A stretch of DNA of 64,000 bases, taken from NCBI RefSeq assembly GCF_014197535.1, contig NZ_JACIFV010000004.1:62001-126000 (forward strand), written 5' to 3'. This DNA comes from Rhizobium aethiopicum (GTDB lineage: Bacteria > Pseudomonadota > Alphaproteobacteria > Rhizobiales > Rhizobiaceae). A program made the position numbers and the translations under genes. The notes beneath the pieces are model-generated. The model did no database searches, was not told where the DNA came from, and saw only the letters and a list, made by a program, of their open reading frames with translations. Shown piece by piece: positions 1 through 8,284 of the stretch. Within the stretch, counting starts at the first letter, position 1, and every line of letters begins with the position of its first letter.

Positions 1-137
1 TCGTATTTCTGCGTCTGATAATATTATATTCGTTCTAATATTGCGACAAGTTTCTATTACAGCCTGCAATTTTATTCTCTCTTGTCGGTAGCATTCGCCT
101 TTCCTACATCTTCTGCGTAACCGGAGACGCTGAAGAA

Positions 138-851
138 ATGATTCTTGATGCCGCACGCCTTTCGCTCGCCAATCTGTTCGCGCCGGAGACACGCTCGGTC
201 TTCTGGAAAGTGCTCGGCCTGACGCTTCTCGTGCTCGTCGGCCTCTGGTTCGCGCTACGCGGGGCTTTCATGGCCTTTCTCTTTCCCTGGCTCACCAGCT
301 TCTTTCCCGATATGCCGGATTGGGCCGGATGGTTTGCTCTGGTCTTCGCAATCCTTGCCGGGATCGGCCTTGCGCTCGTGCTGGCGCTGCTGCTTTCGCC
401 GGTTACTGCGCTGATCGCAGGCCTTTTCCTCGACGATGTCGCCGACGTTATCGAAAAACGTGACTATCCCGCCGACGCGCCGGGCGCCGCCATGCCGCTC
501 GGCCCGGCAATGGCGAGCTCCATCAAATTTCTCGGAGTAGTGATCCTTGGCAATATCGTGGCGTTGTTGCTGCTGTTCATTCCCGGCGTCAATCTGGTCG
601 CTTTCTTTCTGGTGAACGGCTACCTGCTCGGACGGGAATTCTTCGAATTCGCCGCCATGCGCTTCCGTCCGCCTCATGAGGCACGGCTCTTCCGTGCCAA
701 ACATGCGCCGACGGTCTTTCTCGGCGGGCTGGTGATCGCTCTCTTTCTGGCGATCCCCGCGGTCAACCTGCTGACGCCTCTCTTTGCCGCGGGCATGATG
801 GTGCATCTGCACAAGCTGATATCCGCAAAGGACGCCGGTTTTCGCGCCTGA
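138..851 (+). CDS. EI24/CysZ-like integral membrane protein
   Basis: A 237-residue, very hydrophobic protein with about four membrane regions (roughly residues 24-50, 65-95, 130-160 and 195-220) and a loop rich in Pro and Ala near 110-125. Length and layout fit the EI24 domain family, which includes CysZ, a sulfate permease; the C-terminal HKLISAKD end is typical of rhizobial members. The start is the ATG 11 bases after a GGAG. Nothing beside it concerns sulfur, so transport of sulfate is not established. The 137 bases upstream are AT-rich and hold no gene. Confidence 0.75.
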   Translation: MILDAARLSLANLFAPETRSVFWKVLGLTLLVLVGLWFALRGAFMAFLFPWLTSFFPDMPDWAGWFALVFAILAGIGLALVLALLLSPVTALIAGLFLDDVADVIEKRDYPADAPGAAMPLGPAMASSIKFLGVVILGNIVALLLLFIPGVNLVAFFLVNGYLLGREFFEFAAMRFRPPHEARLFRAKHAPTVFLGGLVIALFLAIPAVNLLTPLFAAGMMVHLHKLISAKDAGFRA

Positions 852-854
852 GGA

Positions 855-1280
855 TCACCCCGGTAAGGCTGATGTCTCGTACATTGGCGCAAATTCGGCG
901 CTCGGCGGGATCGGCGTGATGATGTCGATCAGCACGCCGTTCGGATCGGCGGTGATGAAATGCCGCTGGCCGAAATCCTCGTCGCGGATCTCCTGCAGGA
1001 TCGGGAGGTTTGCGCTGTTGCAGGCCGCGTAGACCGCATCGACATCGGCAACCTCGAAATTGAGGAGCAGTCCGGACACTTTGCCGCGAGCCGCAGGCGG
1101 GATGGTTTCGTGGCTGCCGTCGAGGATTGCGAGCGCGACATGCTCCGCCTCGGTCGATTGCAGATGAACGTACCACTCGCTCTCGAACAACGCCCCGAAG
1201 CCGAAATGCGCGCAATAGAAGCGGGCGGAACCGGCGACGTCGTCGGTCATAATGACAGGATAATAGCTCGTCGATTTCAT
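855..1280 (-). CDS. VOC/glyoxalase-fold protein
   Basis: A 141-residue protein of the vicinal oxygen chelate superfamily: a beta-alpha-beta-beta-beta start ([17 protein letters not shown]), a second half, and the closing [17 protein letters not shown] motif usual in these domains. Members are dioxygenases, glyoxalases or antibiotic-binding proteins; the substrate cannot be told. The start chosen is the ATG six bases after GGAGG. A longer in-frame reading would run through the operators and the divergent TetR gene, so it is rejected. The gene is divergent from the TetR regulator and shares its operators, so TetR probably represses it. Confidence 0.8.
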   Translation of the reverse strand: MKSTSYYPVIMTDDVAGSARFYCAHFGFGALFESEWYVHLQSTEAEHVALAILDGSHETIPPAARGKVSGLLLNFEVADVDAVYAACNSANLPILQEIRDEDFGQRHFITADPNGVLIDIITPIPPSAEFAPMYETSALPG

Positions 1281-1294
1281 CCATTTCCTCCAAG

Positions 1295-1312
1295 ATACAG
1301 ACAGACTGTATG
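1295..1312. promoter_or_regulatory. TetR operator half of a twin site (VOC side)
   Basis: ATACAG-N5-CTGTAT inverted repeat, 14 bases upstream of the VOC start codon. Its reverse complement matches the site at 1326-1343 at 17 of 18 positions, so the two are copies of one operator facing each other. Confidence 0.6.
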
Positions 1313-1325
1313 TTTTTATTCTTAA

Positions 1326-1344
1326 CATACAGTCTGTTTGTATG
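1326..1344. promoter_or_regulatory. TetR operator half of a twin site (tetR side)
   Basis: CATACA-N7-TGTATG inverted repeat ending three bases before the first possible ATG of the TetR gene. Binding here would cover the start of that gene, as expected for autorepression. Confidence 0.6.
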
Positions 1345-1347
1345 TAA

Positions 1348-1935
1348 ATGGGGGAGATGAGCCGCAGCAATCGCGAAAGAACGGAACAGACAAGAGGGGC
1401 GCTGATCGATGCCGGACGACGCCTCTTCGTCGATAAAGGGTATGCCGAAACGGCGACGCCGGAGATCGCAGCGGCGGCGGGTGTGACACGCGGAGCGCTC
1501 TATCACCATTTCGAAGACAAAAAGGCGCTCTTTCGCGCGGTTGTCGAAGTCGAGGCGCGCGCAGTCGCCGAAGCAATCGCGGCATCTTCGGCGTCCGATG
1601 ATACGCCGCGCGACGCGCTGATTGCCGGCGTTTCGGCCTATTTCGACGCAATGATGGCGGAAGGCCGCACGCGGCTGCTATTGATCGACGCTCCTGCCGT
1701 TCTCGGTCTGCCGGCGAGCCAGGCGATCGATGCCGACAACGCGGAAAGGACATTGCGGACAGGACTTGCAGCCATGCTTCCGAGAGCTGGCGCTACGCTT
1801 GAGCCTCTGACATTGCTGCTATCGGCGGGCTTCGACCGCGCGGCAATTGCGATCGAGGCGGGGGCCGAACGGCGGAGTTACGAGCAAGCGATCACTGTTC
1901 TACTCGACAGCCTCGCCGATCACCTGCGGCGGTAG
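1348..1935 (+). CDS. TetR/AcrR family transcriptional regulator
   Basis: A 195-residue regulator with a classic TetR helix-turn-helix at residues 15-60 ([14 protein letters not shown] segment, then [22 protein letters not shown]) and an all-helical ligand domain. It is divergent from the VOC gene with two near-identical palindromes between them, so it very likely controls both. The start is uncertain: the ATG at 1348 has no Shine-Dalgarno sequence and lies right after the operator, while the ATG at 1357 follows GGGGGAG with no spacer. A leaderless transcript starting at 1348 is possible. Its 3' end overlaps the convergent nth gene by 36 bases. Confidence 0.9.
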   Translation: MGEMSRSNRERTEQTRGALIDAGRRLFVDKGYAETATPEIAAAAGVTRGALYHHFEDKKALFRAVVEVEARAVAEAIAASSASDDTPRDALIAGVSAYFDAMMAEGRTRLLLIDAPAVLGLPASQAIDADNAERTLRTGLAAMLPRAGATLEPLTLLLSAGFDRAAIAIEAGAERRSYEQAITVLLDSLADHLRR

Positions 1936-2673
1936 CTCGACCAGCGGAGCCGGCACATCCGAACTCTTCTCCGGCGATTTGCAAATATCGGCGATGACGC
2001 AGCGCTCGCATTCGGGGCGGCGTGCCTTGCAGGTGTAGCGCCCGTGCAGGATCAGCCAGTGATGGGCGTGATAGAGGTAGTGTTTCGGCACCACTTTCAT
2101 CAATCGCGCTTCGACTTCATCAGGCGTCTTGCCGGGAGCAAGTCTGATGCGATTGGCGATCCGGAAGATGTGCGTATCGACGGCCATGGTGGCCTGGCCA
2201 AAGGCCATGGACAGCACTACATTGGCAGTCTTGCGGCCGACACCCGGCAGGCGCACCAGTTCCTCGCGCGTTTCCGGCACCTTGCCGGCGAAGTCGTCGA
2301 CCAGCATTTGCGAGAGCGCGATGACGTTTTTCGCCTTGTTGCGATATAGGCCGATTGTCTTGATGTAATCGCGAAGCTTGTCCTCGCCGAGATCGAGCAT
2401 TTTCTGCGGCGTATCGGCCACCTTGAAAAGCGCTCGCGTCGCCTTGTTGACACCGGCATCGGTGGCCTGGGCGGAGAGAGCCACCGCCACGACGAGGGTG
2501 AAAGGGTTGGTATGCTCCAGCTCGCCCCGCGGCTCGGGTCGCTGCACCGAAAAGCGACGGAAGATTTCCTCGCGCTCGGCCTGCGAATAGGCGGTTTTGA
2601 CCGCCGCCGCCGGTTTGCGGCGGGTGATCACATTCGTGCCTTGCGGCGGGGATTTGAGTTTCGGATTCGCCAT
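1900..2673 (-). CDS. nth: Endonuclease III (DNA glycosylase/AP lyase)
   Basis: A 257-residue base-excision repair enzyme removing oxidised pyrimidines. It has the helix-hairpin-helix LPGVGRKTANVV with catalytic Lys148, the catalytic Asp166 in AVDTHIFR, and the [4Fe-4S] ligands Cys215, Cys222, Cys225 and Cys231 spaced C-X6-C-X2-C-X5-C. The N-terminal 25 residues before the domain are basic and longer than in E. coli, as in other rhizobia. The ATG at 2673 is chosen because an upstream in-frame extension would cover the divergent DUF2244 gene. Confidence 0.97.
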   Translation of the reverse strand: MANPKLKSPPQGTNVITRRKPAAAVKTAYSQAEREEIFRRFSVQRPEPRGELEHTNPFTLVVAVALSAQATDAGVNKATRALFKVADTPQKMLDLGEDKLRDYIKTIGLYRNKAKNVIALSQMLVDDFAGKVPETREELVRLPGVGRKTANVVLSMAFGQATMAVDTHIFRIANRIRLAPGKTPDEVEARLMKVVPKHYLYHAHHWLILHGRYTCKARRPECERCVIADICKSPEKSSDVPAPLVELPPQVIGEAVE

Positions 2674-2695
2674 GGAAACTCTATACTCAGCGCTT

Positions 2696-3193
2696 ATGAT
2701 GGAAAGCAACGCCAACAGCTCTAGCGAGCAGCCTGTTTTCGCCGCCGAGCTCTTCCCACACCGGTCGCTCGGCCGCCGGGGCTTCAAGGTGCTGCTCATT
2801 CTGTCCGGCGCCGTCTGCTTCCTCTATGGGATGTTCTTCATCGCCACCGGCGCCTGGCCGATCGGCTTCTTCTTCGGATTGGATTTCGCGCTTCTCTACG
2901 GCGCCTTCTGGCTGAATTACCGCTCCGGGCGGGTGCGCGAACAGGTCACCGTGTCGCGCACGGACGTATTGGTGCGCAAGTTTGCCCCATCGGGGCGGAT
3001 GGTGGAGCATCATTTCAACCCGTTCTGGGCGCGGTTCCTCGTCCGAAGGCACCAGGAGATCGGCATCCTCTCCATGCATATTTTCGGCGAGGGCCGGCGA
3101 ACCGATATCGGCTCTTTTCTCAATCCTGACGATCGCGAAAGCTTCGCCAAAGCCTTCAAGGGTGCGCTCGCCACGGTCAAACAGCGTATCTGA
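2696..3193 (+). CDS. DUF2244 membrane protein
   Basis: A protein of about 165 residues with two adjacent membrane segments (near 38-58 and 60-80) and a C-terminal cytoplasmic part (REQVTVSRTDVLVRKF, then the FNPFWARFLV stretch) that matches the DUF2244 family, common and uncharacterised in alphaproteobacteria. Start is uncertain among ATGs at 2672, 2696 and 2699; the first overlaps the nth start, and none has a good Shine-Dalgarno sequence. It is divergent from nth with only about 20 bases between them. No function can be assigned. Confidence 0.8.
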   Translation: MMESNANSSSEQPVFAAELFPHRSLGRRGFKVLLILSGAVCFLYGMFFIATGAWPIGFFFGLDFALLYGAFWLNYRSGRVREQVTVSRTDVLVRKFAPSGRMVEHHFNPFWARFLVRRHQEIGILSMHIFGEGRRTDIGSFLNPDDRESFAKAFKGALATVKQRI

Positions 3194-3247
3194 GCGTATC
3201 AGGCGAGCGCGCAAGAATCGGGTGGTTTAGCCCGGGCCTATTGATTA

Positions 3248-3266
3248 TCTCCTTGTTACAAGGAGA
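3248..3266 (+). promoter_or_regulatory. Perfect hairpin enclosing the ribosome site of the Ada-like gene
   Basis: TCTCCTTG-TTA-CAAGGAGA, an 8-bp perfect inverted repeat whose right arm is the AAGGAG Shine-Dalgarno sequence of the gene starting at 3273. In RNA it would pair the ribosome site with an anti-SD; in DNA it could be an operator. Which applies is not decided by the sequence. Confidence 0.5.
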
Positions 3267-3272
3267 AAGACC

Positions 3273-4145
3273 ATGGATATGATCGCGAACCCGCAGACTG
3301 ACATCACGCCTGACGGCCCTGATTACGATATCGTCCGTCGGGTCATCGAACTCATCACCGAGGATTATCGCGACCAGCCGTCGCTGGAGGCGATCGCCGC
3401 GCGGCTCAACCAGTCGCCGACGCAGCTGCAGAAGACCTTCACCCGCTGGGCTGGCCTCTCGCCGAAAGGTTTCCTGCAGGCGGTGACGCTCGACCACGCC
3501 AAGCGGCTGCTGCGCAAGGAAGACATGCCGTTGCTCGAGACGTCGATCGAAGTCGGCCTCTCCGGGCCGAGCCGCCTCCACGACCTTTTCGTGACCCATG
3601 AGGCGATGTCACCCGGCGAATGGAAGGCAAAAGGCGGCGGCCTCACCATTCGCTACGGCTTCCACATCTGTCCCTTCGGCGTGGCATTGATCATGGTGAC
3701 CGATCGCGGTCTTGCCGGCCTTGCCTTCAGCGATTCCGGCGGTGAAAGGGCTTGCCTCGAGGACATGTCCTGTCGCTGGCCGAATGCCGAATACATCGAA
3801 GACCTGCAGGCGACGATGCCCTATGCCGCCCGCATCTTCCAACCCGGAAAATGGTCTTCCGAGCAGCCGCTCCGCGTCGTGCTGATCGGCACGGACTTCC
3901 AGGTGCGTGTCTGGCAGAGCCTGCTGAAGATACCGTTCGGCAAGGCGGTCACCTATTCCGACATCGCCAACGATATCGGCCGGCCGACAGCGCAGCGCGC
4001 CGTGGGCGCGGCGGTCGGGGCAAATCCGATCTCCTTCGTGGTGCCTTGCCACCGGGCGCTCGGCAAGAACGGCGCGCTGACGGGCTACCACTGGGGCCTC
4101 ACCCGCAAACGCGCGATGCTCGGTTGGGAATCGGCGCATGCGTAA
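3273..4145 (+). CDS. AraC-domain methylated-DNA--protein-cysteine methyltransferase (Ada-like)
   Basis: A 290-residue fusion. Residues 15-120 are an AraC-type DNA-binding domain (two helix-turn-helices). Residues 125-285 are an O6-alkylguanine-DNA alkyltransferase with the acceptor Cys259 in PCHR, the DNA-binding TAQRAVGAAVGANP segment and the final GYHWGLTRKR. It transfers alkyl groups from O6-guanine to itself. The Cys-rich zinc domain that senses methylphosphotriesters in E. coli Ada is absent, so how it would sense damage is unclear. A strong SD (AGGAG) lies 7 bases before the ATG, inside the hairpin above. Confidence 0.92.
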   Translation: MDMIANPQTDITPDGPDYDIVRRVIELITEDYRDQPSLEAIAARLNQSPTQLQKTFTRWAGLSPKGFLQAVTLDHAKRLLRKEDMPLLETSIEVGLSGPSRLHDLFVTHEAMSPGEWKAKGGGLTIRYGFHICPFGVALIMVTDRGLAGLAFSDSGGERACLEDMSCRWPNAEYIEDLQATMPYAARIFQPGKWSSEQPLRVVLIGTDFQVRVWQSLLKIPFGKAVTYSDIANDIGRPTAQRAVGAAVGANPISFVVPCHRALGKNGALTGYHWGLTRKRAMLGWESAHA

Positions 4146-4172
4146 AACATGCCGTGCAAAAAGCACGGCATG
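4144..4172 (-). terminator. Terminator for the SorC gene, possibly two-way
   Basis: Perfect 10-bp stem CATGCCGTGC with an A5 loop at 4148-4172. Reading on the minus strand it is followed by TTTT, so it ends the SorC transcript; it also lies just past the Ada-like stop codon. Confidence 0.75.
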
Positions 4173-4209
4173 AAGCATGGCAAGCCACTCTGAACGATCA
4201 CGGCGCGCT

Positions 4210-5193
4210 TCAGGCCTGTTCGGCCAGATCAAGCAATGCTTGCGCGGCACCTTCATCGGTGATCAGCGTGTTGCAGCCGATGCGCTTGATCGTGGCGCGG
4301 ATGGCGGTGGCCCGGTGGGCGCCGCCGGAGGAAAGCACGATGTGCTTGGCCTCTTTCAACATATCGAGGTCGACGGACATCACGCGCTGGTTGATCGAGT
4401 GATCGACCGAATTGCCGTCCTTGTCGAGGAAATTGAACATGGTGTCGCAGACGCAGCCTGCATTGATCAGTTCCTGCAGCTCGGCTTTCGAGATCCAGCC
4501 TTCCGATAGCGAGGTCGAGTGCGGCCCGATATCACCGCAGCTGACGATCGCGAGATCGAGGTTCTCGGCGAGACGGTAGATCGTGTCCAACCCGCATTTG
4601 TCGATCAGATTGCGTTTGGTTTCGATGGAATCGACCAGAAGCGGTGCCAGGAACATGTAGCATTCGGCGCCGAGCTGATTTGCCAGCCGCCAAGTGTAAT
4701 CGATCGGGTTCGTCTGGTGCACGGCAACGATGCCGCCGAGCAGCGAGACGACCTTACAATTGGCGCGGCGTGGCGGCCGGAAGCTCGCCAGCGAGGCGGT
4801 CATGGTGCGACCCCAGCCGACACCGATCGTATAGTCGTCGGGAATGGCTTCGGAGAGGAACTGGCCAAGCGCCAAACCGACGTTCTTTGCCAACGAATCG
4901 ACATCGCAGTGAACCGGCGCAGGCACGACGATCGCCTCGTCGAGCCCATAGGCACGCTCCAGCTTGACCGAAAGCTCGACGCAATCGCCGATCGAATCGT
5001 TGATCCAGATTTGGACCTCGCTGCGTTTCATCGACTCGTCGAGCAGGCGGATCACCGTCGTCCGGCTGATGCCGAGCTGTTCGGCAACGTCTTTCTGCGT
5101 CAGGCCTTCGTTGTAATAGAGCCATGCGGCCCTCAGCCGCAGCGAGGACGCTTCGGAATAGGCGGTATGGGTGCCGCGTTTGAGTTTGACCAC
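4210..5193 (-). CDS. SorC/DeoR-type sugar-binding transcriptional regulator
   Basis: A 327-residue regulator. Residues 15-55 carry the SorC helix-turn-helix (AAWLYYNEGLTQKDVAEQLG then ISRTTVIRLL), and the rest is the sugar-phosphate-binding domain (DYTIGVGWGRTM, VVSLLGGIVA, and the ...SSGGAHRATAIRATIKR end). It starts with GTG, four bases after GGAGGA; an upstream in-frame reading lacks support. It is divergent from tal, 423 bases away, which suggests but does not prove control of tal. Family members (SorC, EryD, DalR) sense sugars or sugar phosphates; the ligand here is unknown. Confidence 0.88.
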   Translation of the reverse strand: MVKLKRGTHTAYSEASSLRLRAAWLYYNEGLTQKDVAEQLGISRTTVIRLLDESMKRSEVQIWINDSIGDCVELSVKLERAYGLDEAIVVPAPVHCDVDSLAKNVGLALGQFLSEAIPDDYTIGVGWGRTMTASLASFRPPRRANCKVVSLLGGIVAVHQTNPIDYTWRLANQLGAECYMFLAPLLVDSIETKRNLIDKCGLDTIYRLAENLDLAIVSCGDIGPHSTSLSEGWISKAELQELINAGCVCDTMFNFLDKDGNSVDHSINQRVMSVDLDMLKEAKHIVLSSGGAHRATAIRATIKRIGCNTLITDEGAAQALLDLAEQA

Positions 5194-5267
5194 ATTTCCT
5201 CCAGCCGAATTCCCGGCCCTAAATCCCGTTGGGGATGAACGGCTGTCACGGCGCGTTTGTGAAGGGA

Positions 5268-5295
5268 ATAATGACCGGAGTGACACTTATGTCAA
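5268..5295 (-). promoter_or_regulatory. Promoter of the SorC gene with a palindrome over the -35
   Basis: On the minus strand TTGACA (5290-5295) and CATTAT (5268-5273) are 16 bases apart. A TGACA-N4-TGTCA palindrome at 5281-5294 overlaps the -35 and would suit autorepression. Confidence 0.5.
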
Positions 5296-5616
5296 TTCAA
5301 ATGCACAAATGTCCTTGACTTTCCCTCAGGCGAACGGCGATAGTCCTGGCGACATGAAGTCGTCGTTCTGTCCGTCCGAGGAGGACATAGTGCGGGCATG
5401 CCGAAAGTCACGACCGGCCTTCCAGCCGCAGGCGTTGCCTGCGTTCGAGCGGACGTTTGTCCGCGGGAACACCGCCACTGTCCTTTACGTTTATGAATCA
5501 GCCGTGACGGATGCGCGGATTTTCGCCTGCAGCATGCAAACTACCTGTCGGTAGATCACCTTCGCCGGGCGGAACTCGCACCGGTCGTAGCCCAAGTTCA
5601 ACAAGGATTATTGACC
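5296..5616 (+). other. Non-coding region upstream of tal
   Basis: About 320 bases with no convincing gene; a 127-codon reading frame here has no recognisable content. A weak promoter candidate facing tal is TTGACT (5315-5320) and GATAGT (5339-5344), 18 bases apart. That would give tal a leader of about 265 bases, in which I see no clear terminator or riboswitch. Confidence 0.35.
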
Positions 5617-6582
5617 ATGACATCCAAGCTTGACCAACTCCGCGAGATTACCACCGTCGTCGCCGATACCGGCGACATCGAAGCCGTCGCCCGCCTGAAG
5701 CCTGTGGATTGCACGACCAACCCGAGCATCGTGCTGAAGGCATTGGGCACGCCGATGTTTGCCGACGCCATCAAGGAAGCCGTCGCCTGGGGCAAGAAGC
5801 AGGGCGGCAATCCGGAAGCCGTTTCCTCGGCCGTCGCCGATCGCCTCGCCATCTCCGTCGGCGCCGCGCTGGTGAAGCTCGTCCCAGGCCGCGTCTCGAC
5901 CGAGGTCGACGCCGATCTCTCCTTCGATACAGAGGCTTCGCTTGCCAAGGCACGTTCGATCATCGCCGCCTACAAGGATCGCGGCATCGATCGGGACCGC
6001 ATCCTCATCAAGCTCGCTTCCACCTGGGAAGGTATTCGCGCCGCGGAAGTGCTGCAGAAGGAAGGCATCGACTGCAATCTGACGCTTCTGTTCAGCAAGG
6101 CCCAGGCGATTGCTTGCGCCGATGCCAAGGTGTTCCTGATCTCCCCCTTCGTCGGCCGCATCCTCGACTGGTACAAGAAGTCGACCGGCAAGGACTACAC
6201 CGCCGAGGAAGATCCGGGCGTCATCTCCGTCCGCGAGATCTACAATTACTACAAGGCGAACGATATCAAGACGATCGTCATGGGCGCCTCCTTCCGCAAC
6301 GCCGGCGAAATCGAAGCCCTTGCCGGCTGCGACCGGCTGACCATCAGCCCGGCGCTGCTCGACGAACTTTCCAAGGATGACGGCAAACTGGAGCGCAAGC
6401 TCTCGCCGGAAGGCCGCAAGCCCGATGCGAAGATCTCGGTCGACGAAAAGACCTTCCGCTGGATGATGAACGAAGACGCGATGGCGACGGAAAAGCTCGC
6501 GGAAGGCATCCGCGCCTTCGCCAAGGACCTGTCGACGCTGCGCACCATGGTGCAGAAGGAACTGCAGCTCGCTGCCGCCTGA
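5617..6582 (+). CDS. tal: Transaldolase (TalB type)
   Basis: A 321-residue type-1 transaldolase of the non-oxidative pentose phosphate pathway; it moves a dihydroxyacetone unit between sugar phosphates. The Schiff-base Lys132 sits in [16 protein letters not shown] at the same number as in E. coli TalB, and the DCTTNPS segment near 31-37 and [10 protein letters not shown] near 98 are present. The ATG at 5617 follows AAGGA by nine bases; an in-frame TTG two codons earlier is less likely. It stands alone with its own terminator. It would serve the xylose genes at 25-29 kb, which feed the same pathway. Confidence 0.97.
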   Translation: MTSKLDQLREITTVVADTGDIEAVARLKPVDCTTNPSIVLKALGTPMFADAIKEAVAWGKKQGGNPEAVSSAVADRLAISVGAALVKLVPGRVSTEVDADLSFDTEASLAKARSIIAAYKDRGIDRDRILIKLASTWEGIRAAEVLQKEGIDCNLTLLFSKAQAIACADAKVFLISPFVGRILDWYKKSTGKDYTAEEDPGVISVREIYNYYKANDIKTIVMGASFRNAGEIEALAGCDRLTISPALLDELSKDDGKLERKLSPEGRKPDAKISVDEKTFRWMMNEDAMATEKLAEGIRAFAKDLSTLRTMVQKELQLAAA

Positions 6583-6603
6583 TAGAGCACGCCAACGACC
6601 GAA

Positions 6604-6636
6604 GGCGCGGATGCCGGCTGGCAACCGCGCCTTTTT
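6604..6636 (+). terminator. Intrinsic terminator of tal
   Basis: GGCGCGG (6604-6610) pairs with CCGCGCC (6625-6631), followed directly by five T. Confidence 0.85.
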
Positions 6637-6674
6637 CGTGCTCTTATCAATGACATATGCTGTCGGAGACCGAT

Positions 6675-7349
6675 ATGGCGGATGAGGAACCGGCAAGTTC
6701 GCTTGTGGCACTTGCACTTGCCCGCAAGCACGCAAGCTTCATCGTCGCCGCGGTTGCCGGACTGGTGGTCTTCCTGTTTCTGACCTCGCGGGAGGTCAGC
6801 GCCGGCAATATCCTGTTCGGCTGGAATGTCAGCGCCATTGTTTTTGTCGCGCTCAGCTGGCGCAAGATGCTGCGGGCGACGGTCGAAACGATCCGGAAAC
6901 GCTCCGCCGATCTCGATTTTTCCGATACCGTTTTGCTGGCCCTTTCGATCGGTGCTGCGCTTGCGAGCATCGCCGGCATCGGCACCGAGCTTCATTCGAT
7001 CAAGGAGGCGCCACCTGACGTCGCGCTGACGCGGGCGGGTGCCGCGGTGCTGACGATCCTGATCTCCTGGATTTTTCTGCATACGCTGTTCACCATCCAC
7101 TATGCCCATTACTTTTATGGCGGGGCGGATGAAGAAAGCGGCCTCAAATTTCCCGACGGCATCGAAGAGCCCGGCTATTGGGACTTCCTCTATTTCTCCT
7201 TCACCATCGGCGTGGCCGCCCAGACCGCGGATGTCGCGGTCAGTTCGACCAGCATGCGCAAGCTGACGCTGCTGCATGCCGTGCTGTCGTTCCTTTTCAA
7301 CACGACGATCCTGGCGCTGGCGATCAATGTCGGGGCAAGCCTGTTATAA
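6675..7349 (+). CDS. DUF1345 integral membrane protein
   Basis: A protein of about 224 residues with roughly five membrane segments. The late FHTLFTIHYAHYFY-like stretch (here FLHTLFTIHYAHYFY), GYWDFLYFSFTIGVAAQTADV and the end LFNTTILALAINV match the DUF1345 family, whose function is unknown. GGAG six bases before the ATG at 6675 favours this start; another ATG at 6657 is in frame. It follows the tal terminator and is probably transcribed alone. Confidence 0.85.
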   Translation: MADEEPASSLVALALARKHASFIVAAVAGLVVFLFLTSREVSAGNILFGWNVSAIVFVALSWRKMLRATVETIRKRSADLDFSDTVLLALSIGAALASIAGIGTELHSIKEAPPDVALTRAGAAVLTILISWIFLHTLFTIHYAHYFYGGADEESGLKFPDGIEEPGYWDFLYFSFTIGVAAQTADVAVSSTSMRKLTLLHAVLSFLFNTTILALAINVGASLL

Positions 7350-7461
7350 TGCGCCTTGACCGGCGACCAGAGGATCCACTCCATAGCATCCGGGAGACGG
7401 GACGGAAATCAACGCAGGGGCCACACAAGCGGTCCACCTGCTCTGCTAAGCGGAGGGTATG

Positions 7462-7905
7462 ATGAAAAGCGTCGCACGCCGGTTCCGACCAGCCGACCTC
7501 GTTCTGCTTCTGGGCAGGCTTCTGCTGGCGCTGATTTTTCTGCACGAAGGCTCGTCTCTTGCGGCAGATCTCGCGGCGACCATCGACACTTTCTCGAAAT
7601 TGGGGCTGTCGGCGCCGGTAGCCTTCGCCACAATCGCTCTTCAGCTCGGCGCCGGCATTTCCGTCGCTGCGGGTTTCCTCGGTCGGCTGGGTGCCACGGC
7701 GCTGGCGCTCTTCTGCCTGGCGACCGCCTTTCTCTTTCATACGAACTTTGCCAGCCAAAACGAACTCTTGCATTTCGAGAAGGACCTGGCGATTGCCGGC
7801 GGCATGTTCGTCCTCGCCGCTTCCGGAGCGGGTTCGATATCGGTCGACAATCTGCTGAAAAGGCGGGCTAGCAGCCTTCATCCCTGGCTGAGGGCGATGA
7901 TGTAG
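7462..7905 (+). CDS. DoxX-family membrane protein
   Basis: A 147-residue protein with four membrane segments (about 12-30, 50-72, 76-95 and 110-130) in the DoxX pattern: LLLGRLLLALIFLHEG at the start, ATIALQLGAGISVAAGFLGR, then NELLHFEKDLAIAGGMFVLAA. DoxX proteins are thought to act with oxidoreductases in redox defence; the role here is unknown. Two ATGs lie in tandem; the second (7462) is five bases after GGAGGG and is preferred. Confidence 0.85.
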   Translation: MKSVARRFRPADLVLLLGRLLLALIFLHEGSSLAADLAATIDTFSKLGLSAPVAFATIALQLGAGISVAAGFLGRLGATALALFCLATAFLFHTNFASQNELLHFEKDLAIAGGMFVLAASGAGSISVDNLLKRRASSLHPWLRAMM

Positions 7906-7941
7906 CCAATTGGCCGCAAGCTTTTGCGCGCTATGCACACT

Positions 7942-7963
7942 CCGCGGCTTTTCCGAGCCGCGG
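7942..7963. terminator. Hairpin between the convergent DoxX and DUF1328 genes
   Basis: CCGCGGCT-N6-AGCCGCGG, perfect 8-bp arms, placed between two convergent genes. No T tract follows directly on either strand, so termination is only likely. Confidence 0.45.
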
Positions 7964-7990
7964 AATTGCTCCGGTTTTTGCGGCGCTCGT

Positions 7991-8164
7991 TTACAAGACC
8001 GCCTGACCGGCCATCAGCGCCAGAACCAGGAAGATCAGGAAGATCACCAGTGCGATACCGAAGAGCACGCGGGCGATGGTCGCAGTGGCGGCGGAAACGC
8101 CGGAGAAGCCAAAGAAGCCGGCGATGATCGAAATAACGAAGAATATCAGAGCCCATTTCAGCAT
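7991..8164 (-). CDS. DUF1328 small membrane protein
   Basis: A 57-residue protein beginning [20 protein letters not shown], with two membrane helices separated by [15 protein letters not shown] and ending MAGQAVL. This is the DUF1328 (YtjA) pattern: very small, widespread, membrane-bound, of unknown function and often seen among stress-induced genes. AAGGA lies nine bases before the ATG. It is read towards the hairpin at 7942. Confidence 0.88.
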   Translation of the reverse strand: MLKWALIFFVISIIAGFFGFSGVSAATATIARVLFGIALVIFLIFLVLALMAGQAVL

Positions 8165-8284
8165 GACACATCATCCTTTGCGTTTGTCTGAAAAGACGCG
8201 GCAACCGGGAAATTGTTCCACGTCGCGCGAAATTGGATGGCGTTATCTGCTGTCGGCGTTCTATATCCTTGCCGTTTTCGCCGC

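Noticed and set aside
1..137. AT-rich left edge considered as part of a gene or RNA
   Set aside because: No open frame or fold was convincing; only the upstream region of the first gene.
257..261. KLSKR instead of KMSKS in the glutamyl-tRNA synthetase (residue numbers within the protein encoded at 17539-19005)
   Set aside because: KLSKR is normal in bacterial glutamyl-tRNA synthetases, so it is not an anomaly.
5171..5554. Open frame of 127 codons on the plus strand between the SorC gene and tal
   Set aside because: No ribosome site, overlaps the SorC promoter and start, and has no recognisable content; taken as a regulatory gap.
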